64,000 nucleotides of DNA from contig CAJQLB010000012.1 in the NCBI GenBank assembly GCA_905479065.1, positions 41,415 to 105,414 on the forward strand, written 5' to 3'. A program made the position numbers and the translations under genes. This document shows, piece by piece, positions 8,894 through 17,642 of the stretch. The stretch is from an uncultured Flavobacteriaceae bacterium. Its GTDB lineage: Bacteria; Bacteroidota; Bacteroidia; Flavobacteriales; Flavobacteriaceae. Within the stretch, counting starts at the first letter, position 1, and every line of letters begins with the position of its first letter. The notes beneath the pieces were generated by a model, which was not told the DNA's origin, ran no database searches, and worked only from the letters and a program-made list of their open reading frames with translations.

Positions 8894-9958
8894 ATGGCTG
8901 GTAATTCTTTTGGAAACTTATTTAAAGTAACCACTTTTGGTGAATCACATGGTACTGCAATTGGAGGTGTCATCGATGGATGTCCTGCAGGCATTCATTT
9001 GGATATGATTGCAATTCAAAATGAAATGTCACGTCGAAAACCTGGACAATCAGACATCGTTACGCAAAGAAAAGAACCTGACACTGTCCAATTTTTATCT
9101 GGTATCTTTGAAGGGCTAACAACGGGTACGCCAATTGGTTTTGTCATAAAAAATGCAAATCAAAAATCTAAAGATTATTCACACATAAAAGACGTATACC
9201 GACCAAGCCATGCTGATTATACTTATGACAAAAAATATGGTGTTAGAGATTATCGTGGTGGAGGTAGAAGTTCTGCTAGAGAAACAGCTTGTCGTGTTGT
9301 CGCTGGGGCAATAGCAAAACAATTACTTAAAGGTGTGTCAATTCATGCATTTACTTCCTCTGTTGGAAAAATAAGTATCAATCAACCCTACCAAAACTTG
9401 GATTTTTCCAAAATCGAAACCAATGCTGTTCGCTGTCCTGATGACGTGATTGCCAAAAAAATGATTACCGAAATTAAAAACATAAGAAAAGAGGGAGATA
9501 CCATAGGAGGGACCGTTACATGTGTTCTAAAAAATGTCCCTGTCGGGCTTGGAGAACCCGTCTTTGATAAACTCCATGCAGAACTAGGGAAAGCAATGTT
9601 GTCTATAAACGCCGTTAAAGGCTTTGAATATGGCAGTGGTTTCTGTGGTGTAGAAATGAAAGGTAGCGAGCACAATGACATTTTTAATGAAGACGGTAGC
9701 ACAAAAACAAATCTTTCCGGAGGTATTCAAGGCGGTATCAGTAACGGTGAAGATATTTATTTTAGAGTAGCCTTTAAGCCTGTAGCTACGATCATGCAAA
9801 AACAGAAAACTATTAACTCTGAAGGTCAGAAATTGGAGATGCAAGGAAGAGGACGTCACGATCCTTGTGTCGTTCCACGAGCTGTTCCGATTGTGGAGGC
9901 CATGGCAGCCTTAGTAGTCGCAGATTATTATTTATTAAATAAAATTACCAAACTTTAA
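8894..9958 (+). CDS. aroC: chorismate synthase
   Basis: A 354-residue enzyme converting EPSP to chorismate, the last common step of aromatic amino acid synthesis, FMN-dependent. All signatures are present: [17 protein letters not shown] at the N-terminus, [12 protein letters not shown] in the middle, and [14 protein letters not shown] near the C-terminus. Length is normal. The stop lies 5 bases before the start of a dicarboxylate symporter, so the two form a transcript even though the functions do not obviously belong together. Confidence 0.97.
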   Translation: MAGNSFGNLFKVTTFGESHGTAIGGVIDGCPAGIHLDMIAIQNEMSRRKPGQSDIVTQRKEPDTVQFLSGIFEGLTTGTPIGFVIKNANQKSKDYSHIKDVYRPSHADYTYDKKYGVRDYRGGGRSSARETACRVVAGAIAKQLLKGVSIHAFTSSVGKISINQPYQNLDFSKIETNAVRCPDDVIAKKMITEIKNIRKEGDTIGGTVTCVLKNVPVGLGEPVFDKLHAELGKAMLSINAVKGFEYGSGFCGVEMKGSEHNDIFNEDGSTKTNLSGGIQGGISNGEDIYFRVAFKPVATIMQKQKTINSEGQKLEMQGRGRHDPCVVPRAVPIVEAMAALVVADYYLLNKITKL

Positions 9959-9963
9959 AACAA

Positions 9964-11289
9964 ATGAAAAAACTTGCATTGCATTGGCAAATTCTCATCG
10001 GTATGTTACTTGGACTCATTTTTGGATTCATCATGTTGCAATTTAGCTGGGGAAAGGATTTTACCTATGATTTTATAAAACCTCTTGGCAGTATCTTTGT
10101 GAAGTTATTAAAATTGATAGCGATTCCATTAATTTTAGCGTCTCTTATTAAAGGTATTTCTGATTTAAAGGATATTTCAAAATTTAAACGTATTGGAATC
10201 CGAACTATTATCACCTATGTTTTAACCACCGTTATTGCCATCACTATTGGATTGGTAGTGGTCAATGTTCTTGAACCAGGAGATGGTGTTTCCGAGGAAA
10301 CAATTACAAAATTAACAGGGACATATTCAGAAAGTAGTAATGTTCAAGGAAAAATAGCAGAGGCCTCCAAACAAGTAGAAAGTGGTCCCTTACAATTTAT
10401 TGAAGATATGGTTCCTGATAATGCTTTTAAAGCTATGAGTGAAAATGGTCTTATGCTTCAAGTTATTTTCTTCTCGATATTTTTAGGAATCTCCATGTTA
10501 TTGATTGGTGAAAAAAGGGCAGAGCCTATGAAAAATTTATTTGATTCTTTGAATGATATTGTTCTAAAAATGGTTGATTTAATCATGTTAACAGCGCCAT
10601 ATGCGGTGTTTGCTTTATTAGCGAGCGTGGTCGTATCTTCTGACGATCCTGACATATTAATTGCCTTACTACAATATGCTGGCGTTGTATTACTAGGATT
10701 AATACTTATGATTTCGTTTTATGCTCTTATCGTAGGAACAGTGATAAAGAAGAACCCGTTCTGGTTCTTAAAAGAAATTAGTCCTGCACAATTACTTGCA
10801 TTTTCTACAAGTAGCAGTGCTGCCACGTTACCTGTCACCATGGAGCGTGTTGAAGAACACATCGGTGTTGATAAAGAAGTCTCAAGTTTTGTGTTACCCG
10901 TTGGAGCCACAATTAATATGGATGGAACAAGCTTGTATCAAGCGGTAGCCGCTGTATTTATTTTTCAAGCTCTTGGTCTAGATCTCACATTTTGGGATCA
11001 AATCACAATTGTAATAACGGCATTACTGGCCTCTATCGGTAGTGCTGCCGTTCCTGGTGCTGGAATGGTCATGTTGGTGATTGTTCTTGAAACTGTAGGT
11101 CTTCCTGCAGAGTTATTGCCAATTGGCTTAGCCTTAATATTTGCTGTAGATAGACCTCTAGATATGTGTCGCACTGTTGTCAACGTAACAGGAGACGCAA
11201 TGGTGGCTATGCTAGTAGCAAAATCAGTAGATAAATTGGGGGATCCAAAAGTTGAAAATTGGGACGATCATTACGAAGAAGTGAAATAA
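9964..11289 (+). CDS. dicarboxylate/amino acid:cation symporter (DAACS family)
   Basis: A 441-residue inner-membrane transporter of the glutamate/C4-dicarboxylate family (GltP, DctA). Family motifs are clear: TSSSAATLPVTMERV (serine-rich re-entrant loop HP1), LPVGATINMDGTSLYQA (the NMDG cation/substrate motif) and the SIGSAAVPGAGMVML segment of the second loop. About eight membrane helices are visible. The substrate cannot be fixed from sequence; glutamate, aspartate or succinate are likely. Co-transcribed with aroC. Confidence 0.93.
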   Translation: MKKLALHWQILIGMLLGLIFGFIMLQFSWGKDFTYDFIKPLGSIFVKLLKLIAIPLILASLIKGISDLKDISKFKRIGIRTIITYVLTTVIAITIGLVVVNVLEPGDGVSEETITKLTGTYSESSNVQGKIAEASKQVESGPLQFIEDMVPDNAFKAMSENGLMLQVIFFSIFLGISMLLIGEKRAEPMKNLFDSLNDIVLKMVDLIMLTAPYAVFALLASVVVSSDDPDILIALLQYAGVVLLGLILMISFYALIVGTVIKKNPFWFLKEISPAQLLAFSTSSSAATLPVTMERVEEHIGVDKEVSSFVLPVGATINMDGTSLYQAVAAVFIFQALGLDLTFWDQITIVITALLASIGSAAVPGAGMVMLVIVLETVGLPAELLPIGLALIFAVDRPLDMCRTVVNVTGDAMVAMLVAKSVDKLGDPKVENWDDHYEEVK

Positions 11290-11368
11290 AATAGAAATAC
11301 AGACCTAAAAAAAGAATTTATATTAAAAACTTTTAAAAAATAGAATACTACGGCTATTGTGTTTAAAG

Positions 11369-11791
11369 TTATTTAAAAAATCGGTTTTTTGTCGCTTCAG
11401 AAGGGACCATACAAGCTGTCTTTTTGCCAAACCAACGATATCGATGCTTTGCGATATAATCATATACCCAATCTCTTATAACGCTAGGAACTATAAAAAA
11501 AATCGCCATCAAATTGAATGGAAAACTGAGTTTAGAAGCTATAGATAGGGCTGCAGAGGACTTAATTTTTAAACCAGGTTTTTGATGAGAATACAATAAA
11601 ATGGAGTCTATCGTTGAGATATCAATGTGATGTTTTTCAATAATCCATTGACCTACTTTGCTTTGGAGTGGAGCAAACATAAATATGCCTTTAGAATCAT
11701 TTTTTATAACAAAATTGACGCTTGAATTGCAAAGATTGCAAACACCATCAAATAATATTAATTTTTTATGTTTTGGTAGATCAATTTTCAC
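11369..11791 (-). CDS. DCC-family thiol-disulfide oxidoreductase (DUF393)
   Basis: A 140-residue protein with the defining FDGVCNLCNSSVNF motif (D-G-x-C-x2-C) at about residues 14-27. A later HRYRWFGKKTACMVP segment is also seen in relatives. The family is thought to be redox-active; substrates are unknown. The only workable start is GTG at 11791, since no other start codon precedes the DCC motif. A -7-like TATTTTTG box ends only 4 bases before that GTG, which raises the possibility of a leaderless transcript. Confidence 0.85.
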   Translation of the reverse strand: MKIDLPKHKKLILFDGVCNLCNSSVNFVIKNDSKGIFMFAPLQSKVGQWIIEKHHIDISTIDSILLYSHQKPGLKIKSSAALSIASKLSFPFNLMAIFFIVPSVIRDWVYDYIAKHRYRWFGKKTACMVPSEATKNRFFK

Positions 11792-11795
11792 ACAA

Positions 11796-11803
11796 CAAAA
11801 ATA
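11796..11803 (-). promoter_or_regulatory. TATTTTTG -7-like box at the DCC gene start
   Basis: Exact TAnnTTTG match on the minus strand, 4 bases before the GTG start. The -33 region is weak (TTTA at 18 bases). If used, transcription would begin at or next to the start codon. Confidence 0.4.
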
Positions 11804-12080
11804 CAGATTTTTAGCTGATTATAAACGATTTATACGTTGATTGATGTCCCTAAATTAGTCATAATATATTCATGTAACCTTATATTAAGTATGTCATAAG
11901 TTTCATGTCTGAAAAGTTATAGAAATTTTGCTCTTGAAATTTGATACTTCGACGCGAACAAACTATTTTTTCAATAAACAAAGTCACTACTGATATTTCA
12001 CCATGTAACTACATAAATATTTGAAGTAACTTTAAAATCGTAAAAGCTGAGACACACGCTTCTAAAGATACAAGCGTTAG

Positions 12081-12101
12081 GCTGATAAATCATTTATCAG
12101 C
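12081..12101 (-). repeat. 21-bp palindrome containing the mutS2 stop codon
   Basis: Perfect 10-bp arms GCTGATAAAT / ATTTATCAGC around one central base; the TGA stop of mutS2 (12090-12092) lies at its centre. A second, weaker hairpin (ACGCTT / AAGCGT) follows at about 12055-12076. No T-run directly follows the palindrome, so termination is uncertain; the stem could instead protect the mRNA 3' end. The remaining gene-free DNA at 11804-12054 shows nothing I can identify. Confidence 0.55.
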
Positions 12102-14261
12102 AACCAATTCAAGTCGATTCAGATTAATGTTCGTTGTAAAAGCTCCATAATTCACAATAGCTTTATTTTTTTCAATTTTATCAATACTACCTATGGCACG
12201 ACCATCCTCAATACGAACACGGTCACCAACTTTTAAGGTTGGCTTTGGCTTTGGAAGAACTTTTAATGATTGTTTTGCTGCCTTTTTATTTTTCCGAATA
12301 ATATTAACTTTTTGAGTAATTTCCTTTTCAAATTTTTTCTCTTTAACTTTTTTGGCCTGTCGTTCTTTTTGTGTGAGTTTAACTCGTTTAGAATTTTCAA
12401 TTTGAACCAATTTAAACAACTCAGACATCAATTCTCGTTTTCGCTTATTATTAAAATATTTTTCCGATAAATCATTGACTTTTTGTCCTAAATAAATAAG
12501 TCTTTGATTACTGTCATACAATTCCTGGTAACTTTCTAACTTCTTTTTAATTTTAAGGTTAATGGCTTCTAATTTATCTGCCTCAGCTATTTTCTTCTTT
12601 TCATTTAATTTTAATGATTGCCCTGTTTTTTCTAATTTTGAACGCTCTTTTTGTAATTTGGCTATGGTTGCATCAAAGCGTACTTTAGATCGTTCAATCT
12701 TCTTTTTTGACTTGTTTATTAGATTAAAGGGGATGCCGTTTTTTTGAGCTACTTCAAAAGTAAATGAGGAACCCGCTTGCCCAAGTGCTAATCGATATTT
12801 TGGTTCTAGAGAATGTTCATCAAATAACATATTAGCGTTAATCATAAATTGCTTTTCATTCGCTAATAACTTTAAATTTGAATAATGTGTTGTAATAATA
12901 CCAAACGCTTTACGGTCATAAAAAACCTCAAGAAATGTCTCTGCTAAAGCTCCGCCTAATTCGGGATCTGACCCCGTTCCAAATTCATCAATTAAAAAAA
13001 GTGTGTTCTTATCACATCTTTTTAGAAAATAATTCATTTGCTTCAGGCGATAACTATAAGTACTCAAATGATTTTCAATAGACTGATTATCTCCAATGTC
13101 AGTAAGTATTTTGCTAAATAAACAAACTTTACTTCCTTCATGCACTGGTATTAGCATACCGCTTTGAAGCATCAATTGTAACAAACCAACCGTTTTAAGT
13201 GTAATACTCTTTCCACCTGCGTTAGGACCTGAAATAACCACAATTCTGTGCTCAAGTGACAAACTAATTGTTTGCGGAAATGTCTTTTTTTTATTTTCTA
13301 GATTAGTTAGATAGAGTAGTGGATGGAAGGCATCTCGTAAATACATGCTTTGGTCTTCTACAAGTTCTGGTAGACATGCCGACATCGATTTGGCATACTT
13401 AGCTTTTGCTGAGATGACATCAATTGTCGTTAACAACGACTGATAGCTTTGTAGTAGCGGTTCATAAGTCCTTATGATATTCGTGATGTTTTTTAAAATA
13501 CGTACAACTTCTTCCCCTTCTTCGTATTGAAGATTATTTAATTCTCTACTGTATTTTAAGGTAACCTCAGGCTCTATATAAATGATACTTCCTGTCTTAC
13601 TTCCTCCCATGATGGCACCTTTCACTTTACGCCTATACATCGCTTTGACAGCTAATACACGTTTGTTATCTACAACAGATTCTCTTATGTCATCCAAATA
13701 ATCTAATCTGTGGTAGTTGTTTAAAGCGCTTGTGAAGCTTGAATTTATTTTTCCTTTTATTTTATTAATACTTCTTCTAATCTCGGATAAAAGCAGCGAT
13801 GCATGATCTTTAACATCGCCAAAACGGTCTACGATTTCGTCAATATTATTAACGAGTTGCGATGTTATTTCTATGTGAGAAGTAAACAATCTTAAATTTG
13901 GATAGTATTCATCAAACTTTTCAAAAAATTTAAGAAGATCATTTGAGGTCAATGAAATGGCTACAATTTTTTGTAAACTGGAAGTTTCTAAATATGTGTT
14001 TTCAATTTGCAATAATTTTAGTTCCTTTGAAATTGTATCAAAACCATGGTTTGGTATGCGATTATTATTGATAAAAGAGGATAGATATTCATCAGTAAGA
14101 CGCAAACCTAGAAGTAAGGTTTTTTTATCTTGGTAAGGTTTAATTTCTAATACTTTTTCTTTTCCTAGCTGAGTAATACAATAGTCACTCACTTGATTCA
14201 GTACAGTAGAAAATTCTAAATCTTTAAGCGTTTTATGGGGGATATCAATCATTGACTGCAT
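12090..14261 (-). CDS. mutS2: MutS2-family ATPase without Smr domain
   Basis: A 723-residue MutS-like ATPase. After an N-terminal core region, the P-loop GPNAGGKSITLK, the Walker B segment TLFLIDEFGTGSDPELGGALAE and the following ITTHYSNLK motif are all present, then a long charged coiled coil (about residues 510-660). The protein ends with a KOW-like segment (VGDRVRIEDGRAIGSIDKI). Canonical MutS2 is about 780 residues and carries a C-terminal Smr nuclease domain; none is seen here. The likely role is acting on branched DNA or, as shown for some MutS2 proteins, on collided ribosomes. ATG 14261 fits the -7 box 16 bases upstream; ATG 14252 is an alternative. Confidence 0.9.
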   Translation of the reverse strand: MQSMIDIPHKTLKDLEFSTVLNQVSDYCITQLGKEKVLEIKPYQDKKTLLLGLRLTDEYLSSFINNNRIPNHGFDTISKELKLLQIENTYLETSSLQKIVAISLTSNDLLKFFEKFDEYYPNLRLFTSHIEITSQLVNNIDEIVDRFGDVKDHASLLLSEIRRSINKIKGKINSSFTSALNNYHRLDYLDDIRESVVDNKRVLAVKAMYRRKVKGAIMGGSKTGSIIYIEPEVTLKYSRELNNLQYEEGEEVVRILKNITNIIRTYEPLLQSYQSLLTTIDVISAKAKYAKSMSACLPELVEDQSMYLRDAFHPLLYLTNLENKKKTFPQTISLSLEHRIVVISGPNAGGKSITLKTVGLLQLMLQSGMLIPVHEGSKVCLFSKILTDIGDNQSIENHLSTYSYRLKQMNYFLKRCDKNTLFLIDEFGTGSDPELGGALAETFLEVFYDRKAFGIITTHYSNLKLLANEKQFMINANMLFDEHSLEPKYRLALGQAGSSFTFEVAQKNGIPFNLINKSKKKIERSKVRFDATIAKLQKERSKLEKTGQSLKLNEKKKIAEADKLEAINLKIKKKLESYQELYDSNQRLIYLGQKVNDLSEKYFNNKRKRELMSELFKLVQIENSKRVKLTQKERQAKKVKEKKFEKEITQKVNIIRKNKKAAKQSLKVLPKPKPTLKVGDRVRIEDGRAIGSIDKIEKNKAIVNYGAFTTNINLNRLELVADK

Positions 14262-14277
14262 TACATTTTAAAAAGCT

Positions 14278-14285
14278 CAAAGTTA
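14278..14285 (-). promoter_or_regulatory. TAACTTTG -7 box of mutS2
   Basis: Exact TAnnTTTG match on the minus strand, 16 bases before the mutS2 ATG; the -33 element is weak. It sits back to back with the ung promoter in a 104-base divergent region. Confidence 0.5.
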
Positions 14286-14313
14286 CGTATTAGTATTGAA
14301 TAAAGAAATAATG

Positions 14314-14321
14314 TAATTTTG
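14314..14321 (+). promoter_or_regulatory. TAATTTTG -7 box of ung
   Basis: Exact TAnnTTTG match, 44 bases before the ung ATG. The -33 element is weak. Confidence 0.45.
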
Positions 14322-14365
14322 TTATAAGCCTAAAATTCTAGACACAACGGCCTATTAGCATTATA

Positions 14366-15031
14366 ATGATAATTAATATTCATAATAGTTGGGAACCTCA
14401 ATTGAGAAAAGAATTTAATAAACCTTATTTTAAGGAATTAAATAATTTTGTGGTTGATGAATATAAAAACTACACATGTTACCCTCCAGAAAAAGATATT
14501 TTTGCTGCTTTTAACAATTGTCATTTTAATGATGTAAAAGTCGTAATACTTGGTCAAGATCCCTATCACGGAGGTGGCCAGGCTAACGGGTTGTGTTTTT
14601 CTGTGAATGAACAACAAAAGCAGCCTCCTTCTCTAATAAATATTTTAAAGGAAATTAAAAATGATATAGGAATGACATCTGCGACCAAGGGAAATTTAGA
14701 AACTTGGTCTAAACAAGGCGTCCTATTGTTAAATACAACACTAACAGTACGAGAGCATGAACCAGGTAGTCATCAAAAGCAAGGTTGGGAAATATTTACA
14801 GATTTCGTCATTAAAATGATATCAGAAAGTGAGCATCCTACTGTCTTTTTGCTTTGGGGAGGAATGGCTAAAAAGAAAAGACATCTTATTGATAATACAG
14901 CTAATCATATTTTATCTTGTGGCCATCCTTCTCCGTTGAGTGCCAATCGAGGCTACTGGTTTGGCAACAGGCATTTTAGTAAAACTAACTCCCTGTTGCA
15001 GCAAGAGGGGAAGCTACCGATTTTGTGGTAG
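14366..15031 (+). CDS. ung: uracil-DNA glycosylase
   Basis: A 221-residue family 1 UDG that removes uracil from DNA. The catalytic water-activating loop GQDPYHGGGQANGLCFSV (D at about residue 67) and the minor-groove His motif HPSPLSANRGYWFGNRHF (about 188-205) are intact. LLNTTLTVRE (about 125-134) is also typical. Length is normal. It is divergently oriented to mutS2, giving a small DNA-repair pair. Confidence 0.97.
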   Translation: MIINIHNSWEPQLRKEFNKPYFKELNNFVVDEYKNYTCYPPEKDIFAAFNNCHFNDVKVVILGQDPYHGGGQANGLCFSVNEQQKQPPSLINILKEIKNDIGMTSATKGNLETWSKQGVLLLNTTLTVREHEPGSHQKQGWEIFTDFVIKMISESEHPTVFLLWGGMAKKKRHLIDNTANHILSCGHPSPLSANRGYWFGNRHFSKTNSLLQQEGKLPILW

Positions 15032-15505
15032 CTGGAATATTAATCTTTTTGGAAAACACATTTGATTTTTTTGCGTTGGAAATCTTTCTTGTTTTGTTAC
15101 AACTAAACTTTAATAAAATAAAATTCAAACAAACAAGAAAAAAAAGTATCACTGAGATTGAGAAAATCATGAAAAGTGCTGGGTTACGTTTCAAGTAAAC
15201 TTAATAAAATAATAGTTAATCACAAAAAATTAGCTTGATTATTTTGTAATGCAAGTTAATATAGGACTTTCGTTAAATATTTTGTTTTTAATTACTTAAA
15301 ATATTTTATGGTTGCAAATAGGAATTAGGATTCCGATTCAATCGGCTATTATAAGAACAGCTTTTCCCATCAGAGATATCGCTAAAGACATGGTTTATAT
15401 AAGATATTTAATGCCGTATTCTTTTCACATATGAAAACACATCAGCATACTTTTGGACGTATTAGACAACATATTAATTTTAAATAATAACATAAACATG
15501 CAATG
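15032..15505. other. 474-base stretch without a convincing gene
   Basis: No recognisable gene. A minus-strand frame (14985-15194, TTG start, one hydrophobic stretch) overlaps the end of ung and has no other support. On the plus strand an open frame at about 15303-15437 has no ATG before its last third and encodes nothing I recognise; it may be a gene remnant. It contains a small palindrome CCGATT-C-AATCGG at 15333-15345. Confidence 0.5.
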
Positions 15506-16375
15506 CTAACTTGCTATTTTATTTAAACAATAAAGAATAAGTTGTTCAACGGTAAGACTCGGATTTTTACTGAATGTTTTATTAGGGCGATTAGCAATAA
15601 TCGCATTCATTGACAAGGCATGATGCCCTAATAATTTTGACATCCCATAAATTACAGCGGTTTCCATTTCATAATTTGTAATGTTAATTCCTTCAAAATT
15701 AAACACATCCATTCGCTCATTTAACAACGTGTCTTGTAATGGAAGTCGAAGTATTCTCCCTTGAGGTCCATAGAAGCCTCCGGCAGTTGCTGTTAAGCCC
15801 TTCAAAACGAAGGAGCTATCAAATAACTTCTCTAATTTTTTACTATTTTCAAAAACCACAGGTTTCGCTTTGTTAATGCTCCAATTCGTAAAATCAACAA
15901 AGGCTTTCTCTAAGCGTGGATTTGTAATCCCATCAATATCATAAAAATGAAGCATCCCATTAAGGTCCATCCCATGAGTACTTAATACAAAAGCATCAAC
16001 AGGAATATTTGATTGTAATGACCCCGAAGTACCAACCCTTATAATATTTAAGGAAGTTAATTCCTTTTTAATTTTTCTAGTTTCTAAATCAATATTGACC
16101 AAAGCATCTAATTCGTTCATTACAATATCTATATTATCAGGTCCGATACCTGTTGAAATAACAGTCAATCGTATTCCTCGAAATAATCCTGTATGCGTCT
16201 TGAATTCTCTTTTTTGTTTTTTAATTTCAATGGTATCGAAATGTTTTGAAATTTTTGCAACACGATCTTGATCTCCAACAAAAATAATGGTGTCAGCAAT
16301 ATCTGCTGGTTTCAAATTTAGGTGGTAAACACTACCATCTTGATTTAGTATAAGTTCAGATTCTTTAATGGGCAT
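15506..16375 (-). CDS. nucleoside phosphorylase (uridine phosphorylase-like)
   Basis: A 289-residue enzyme of the PNP/UDP phosphorylase family. Supporting segments: IIFVGDQDRVAKISKHFD (phosphate-site start typical of uridine phosphorylases), VISTGIGPDNIDIVMNEL, RVGTSGSLQ (phosphate-binding Arg/Ser) and ITNYEMETAVIYGMSKLLGH (the E-M-E ribose-binding motif). It cleaves nucleosides with phosphate to free base and ribose-1-phosphate in salvage. Base preference cannot be set. It overlaps the DUF1835 gene upstream by 11 bases and is the last gene of a four-gene operon. Confidence 0.9.
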   Translation of the reverse strand: MPIKESELILNQDGSVYHLNLKPADIADTIIFVGDQDRVAKISKHFDTIEIKKQKREFKTHTGLFRGIRLTVISTGIGPDNIDIVMNELDALVNIDLETRKIKKELTSLNIIRVGTSGSLQSNIPVDAFVLSTHGMDLNGMLHFYDIDGITNPRLEKAFVDFTNWSINKAKPVVFENSKKLEKLFDSSFVLKGLTATAGGFYGPQGRILRLPLQDTLLNERMDVFNFEGINITNYEMETAVIYGMSKLLGHHALSMNAIIANRPNKTFSKNPSLTVEQLILYCLNKIAS

Positions 16376-17306
16376 TATAAGTAGTATTTATAAGTTTATT
16401 TTGTTTTTGATGAAAATAATAATCAGATCGTTTCGCTCCGCCAAAGGATATATTATTATCGATGTGATTGAAAAAATTTTGCTTGTTATTCAGGGCTTCA
16501 TGACCAAATCGATTTAATACTACTTCATTTTTATTGATATTAAAAAAGAACTCTAAGTAATCAATAATTCGTTCTATTTGCAGATCTCCATATCCATAGT
16601 AACCTTGATAGTTGAGAACGTATCCCAATAAATGATGCTTCGATTTTATATCCTGCTCATGAACAATTTCGAGGATGTGTTTCTCAAGTCTTGAAAGTCC
16701 ATTCTGTGAATCAGGAAAGCGTTTTAAATGGGCTTTCAAACAACTATTTAAATATTTAAATGAGGTACTCTTTAAAATATAAGGTTTGATTAAATTATGA
16801 TTATCTCCACAATAAATTTTCCATAGAATTGATGCGGTATCAATATCATTTTCTGTTAAAACAATACGATTGTCAAAATGCTCTATTAATTGTGACTCAT
16901 TTAATTCTGAAAGACTTTTTAATTCAGAAACTCCTTTTATTCTTCCGCTACAAACTAAAGACAGAGGAAGTGATACATTTTTTTGCTGCAATAAACTAAT
17001 AATTGCAATCAAGTTGACATGACAAAATAAATCATACTCAAACCAAAGTATGATGTCAGAATAGTCATCGAGGTTGTTGAAAATTTTTAAATCCTCTTGA
17101 AAGGCATATTCATCAATTTCAATTTGATAAAAGTCACTTAAAAATGCTTTTCGAATATTTAAAAACTGTTGAGAGTCAACTATTTCGCATGTTGGTCCTT
17201 CACTAAGCATTTCATGCCACGTAAAAAACTCTCCACGTATATTGAGATCTTTGAGATAATTGGTGAGACATGAGCCATTTGTAATATGTAGGAATCTATT
17301 TGTCAT
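16365..17306 (-). CDS. DUF1835 domain-containing protein
   Basis: A 313-residue cytosolic protein. The N-terminus (LHITNGSCLTNYLKDLNIRGEFFTWHEMLSEGPT shortened here to its key parts: HITNGSC, W-H-E-M-L-S-E-G-P) is the DUF1835 hallmark, and LWFEYDLFCHVNL is a second conserved block. No catalytic motif is assigned to the family. It overlaps the nucleoside phosphorylase gene by 11 bases and begins 3 bases after the SUI1-like gene, so the three are translated from one mRNA. The function is unknown. Confidence 0.8.
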   Translation of the reverse strand: MTNRFLHITNGSCLTNYLKDLNIRGEFFTWHEMLSEGPTCEIVDSQQFLNIRKAFLSDFYQIEIDEYAFQEDLKIFNNLDDYSDIILWFEYDLFCHVNLIAIISLLQQKNVSLPLSLVCSGRIKGVSELKSLSELNESQLIEHFDNRIVLTENDIDTASILWKIYCGDNHNLIKPYILKSTSFKYLNSCLKAHLKRFPDSQNGLSRLEKHILEIVHEQDIKSKHHLLGYVLNYQGYYGYGDLQIERIIDYLEFFFNINKNEVVLNRFGHEALNNKQNFFNHIDNNISFGGAKRSDYYFHQKQNKLINTTYNAH

Positions 17307-17309
17307 AGA

Positions 17310-17642
17310 TTACCCACCTACACGTTTAACATAAAATCCTTTGTTTTTTAAAATAGTCATGATATCATCTCGATAATCTCCTTGTAAAATAATAGCGTTA
17401 TGCTTGACAGTGCCACCTACACTCAACGTTTTCTTTAGTTCTTTTGTTAGTTCTTTTAAATTCTTCAATGGGCCTTGGTAATTTTCTATTATCGTAATTA
17501 CTTTACCATGTCGCTTTTCGTATTTACAAACTAAGGGGTCTTCTTGTATAGCAATAGGCTCTTCTTTCGGTATAGGGCCTGTGGTGTTTGTCGATATGTG
17601 ATCCGGAAACAACTGTTTTAACTGATCTTCTAAATCCATCAT
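17310..17642 (-). CDS. SUI1/eIF1-like translation factor (YciH type)
   Basis: A 110-residue protein. The C-terminal two thirds fit the SUI1 fold: KRHGKVITIIENYQGP, LKKTLSVGGTVK (the conserved G-G-T-V/S-K segment) and ILQGDYRDDIMTILKNKGF. Bacterial YciH proteins are thought to affect start-site fidelity under stress. The N-terminal 40 residues are low-complexity and probably flexible. Its start overlaps the stop of the upstream oxygenase gene by 4 bases (ATGA type). Confidence 0.9.
   Translation of the reverse strand: MMDLEDQLKQLFPDHISTNTTGPIPKEEPIAIQEDPLVCKYEKRHGKVITIIENYQGPLKNLKELTKELKKTLSVGGTVKHNAIILQGDYRDDIMTILKNKGFYVKRVGG

Noticed and set aside
14985..15194. Minus-strand frame of 69 codons with one hydrophobic segment
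   Set aside because: TTG start, overlaps the end of ung by 47 bases, has no recognisable family and no promoter; the hydrophobic stretch is expected from AT-rich DNA.
15333..15345. CCGATT-C-AATCGG as an attachment site or transposon end
   Set aside because: Only 13 bp, no second copy noticed and no integrase or transposase nearby.
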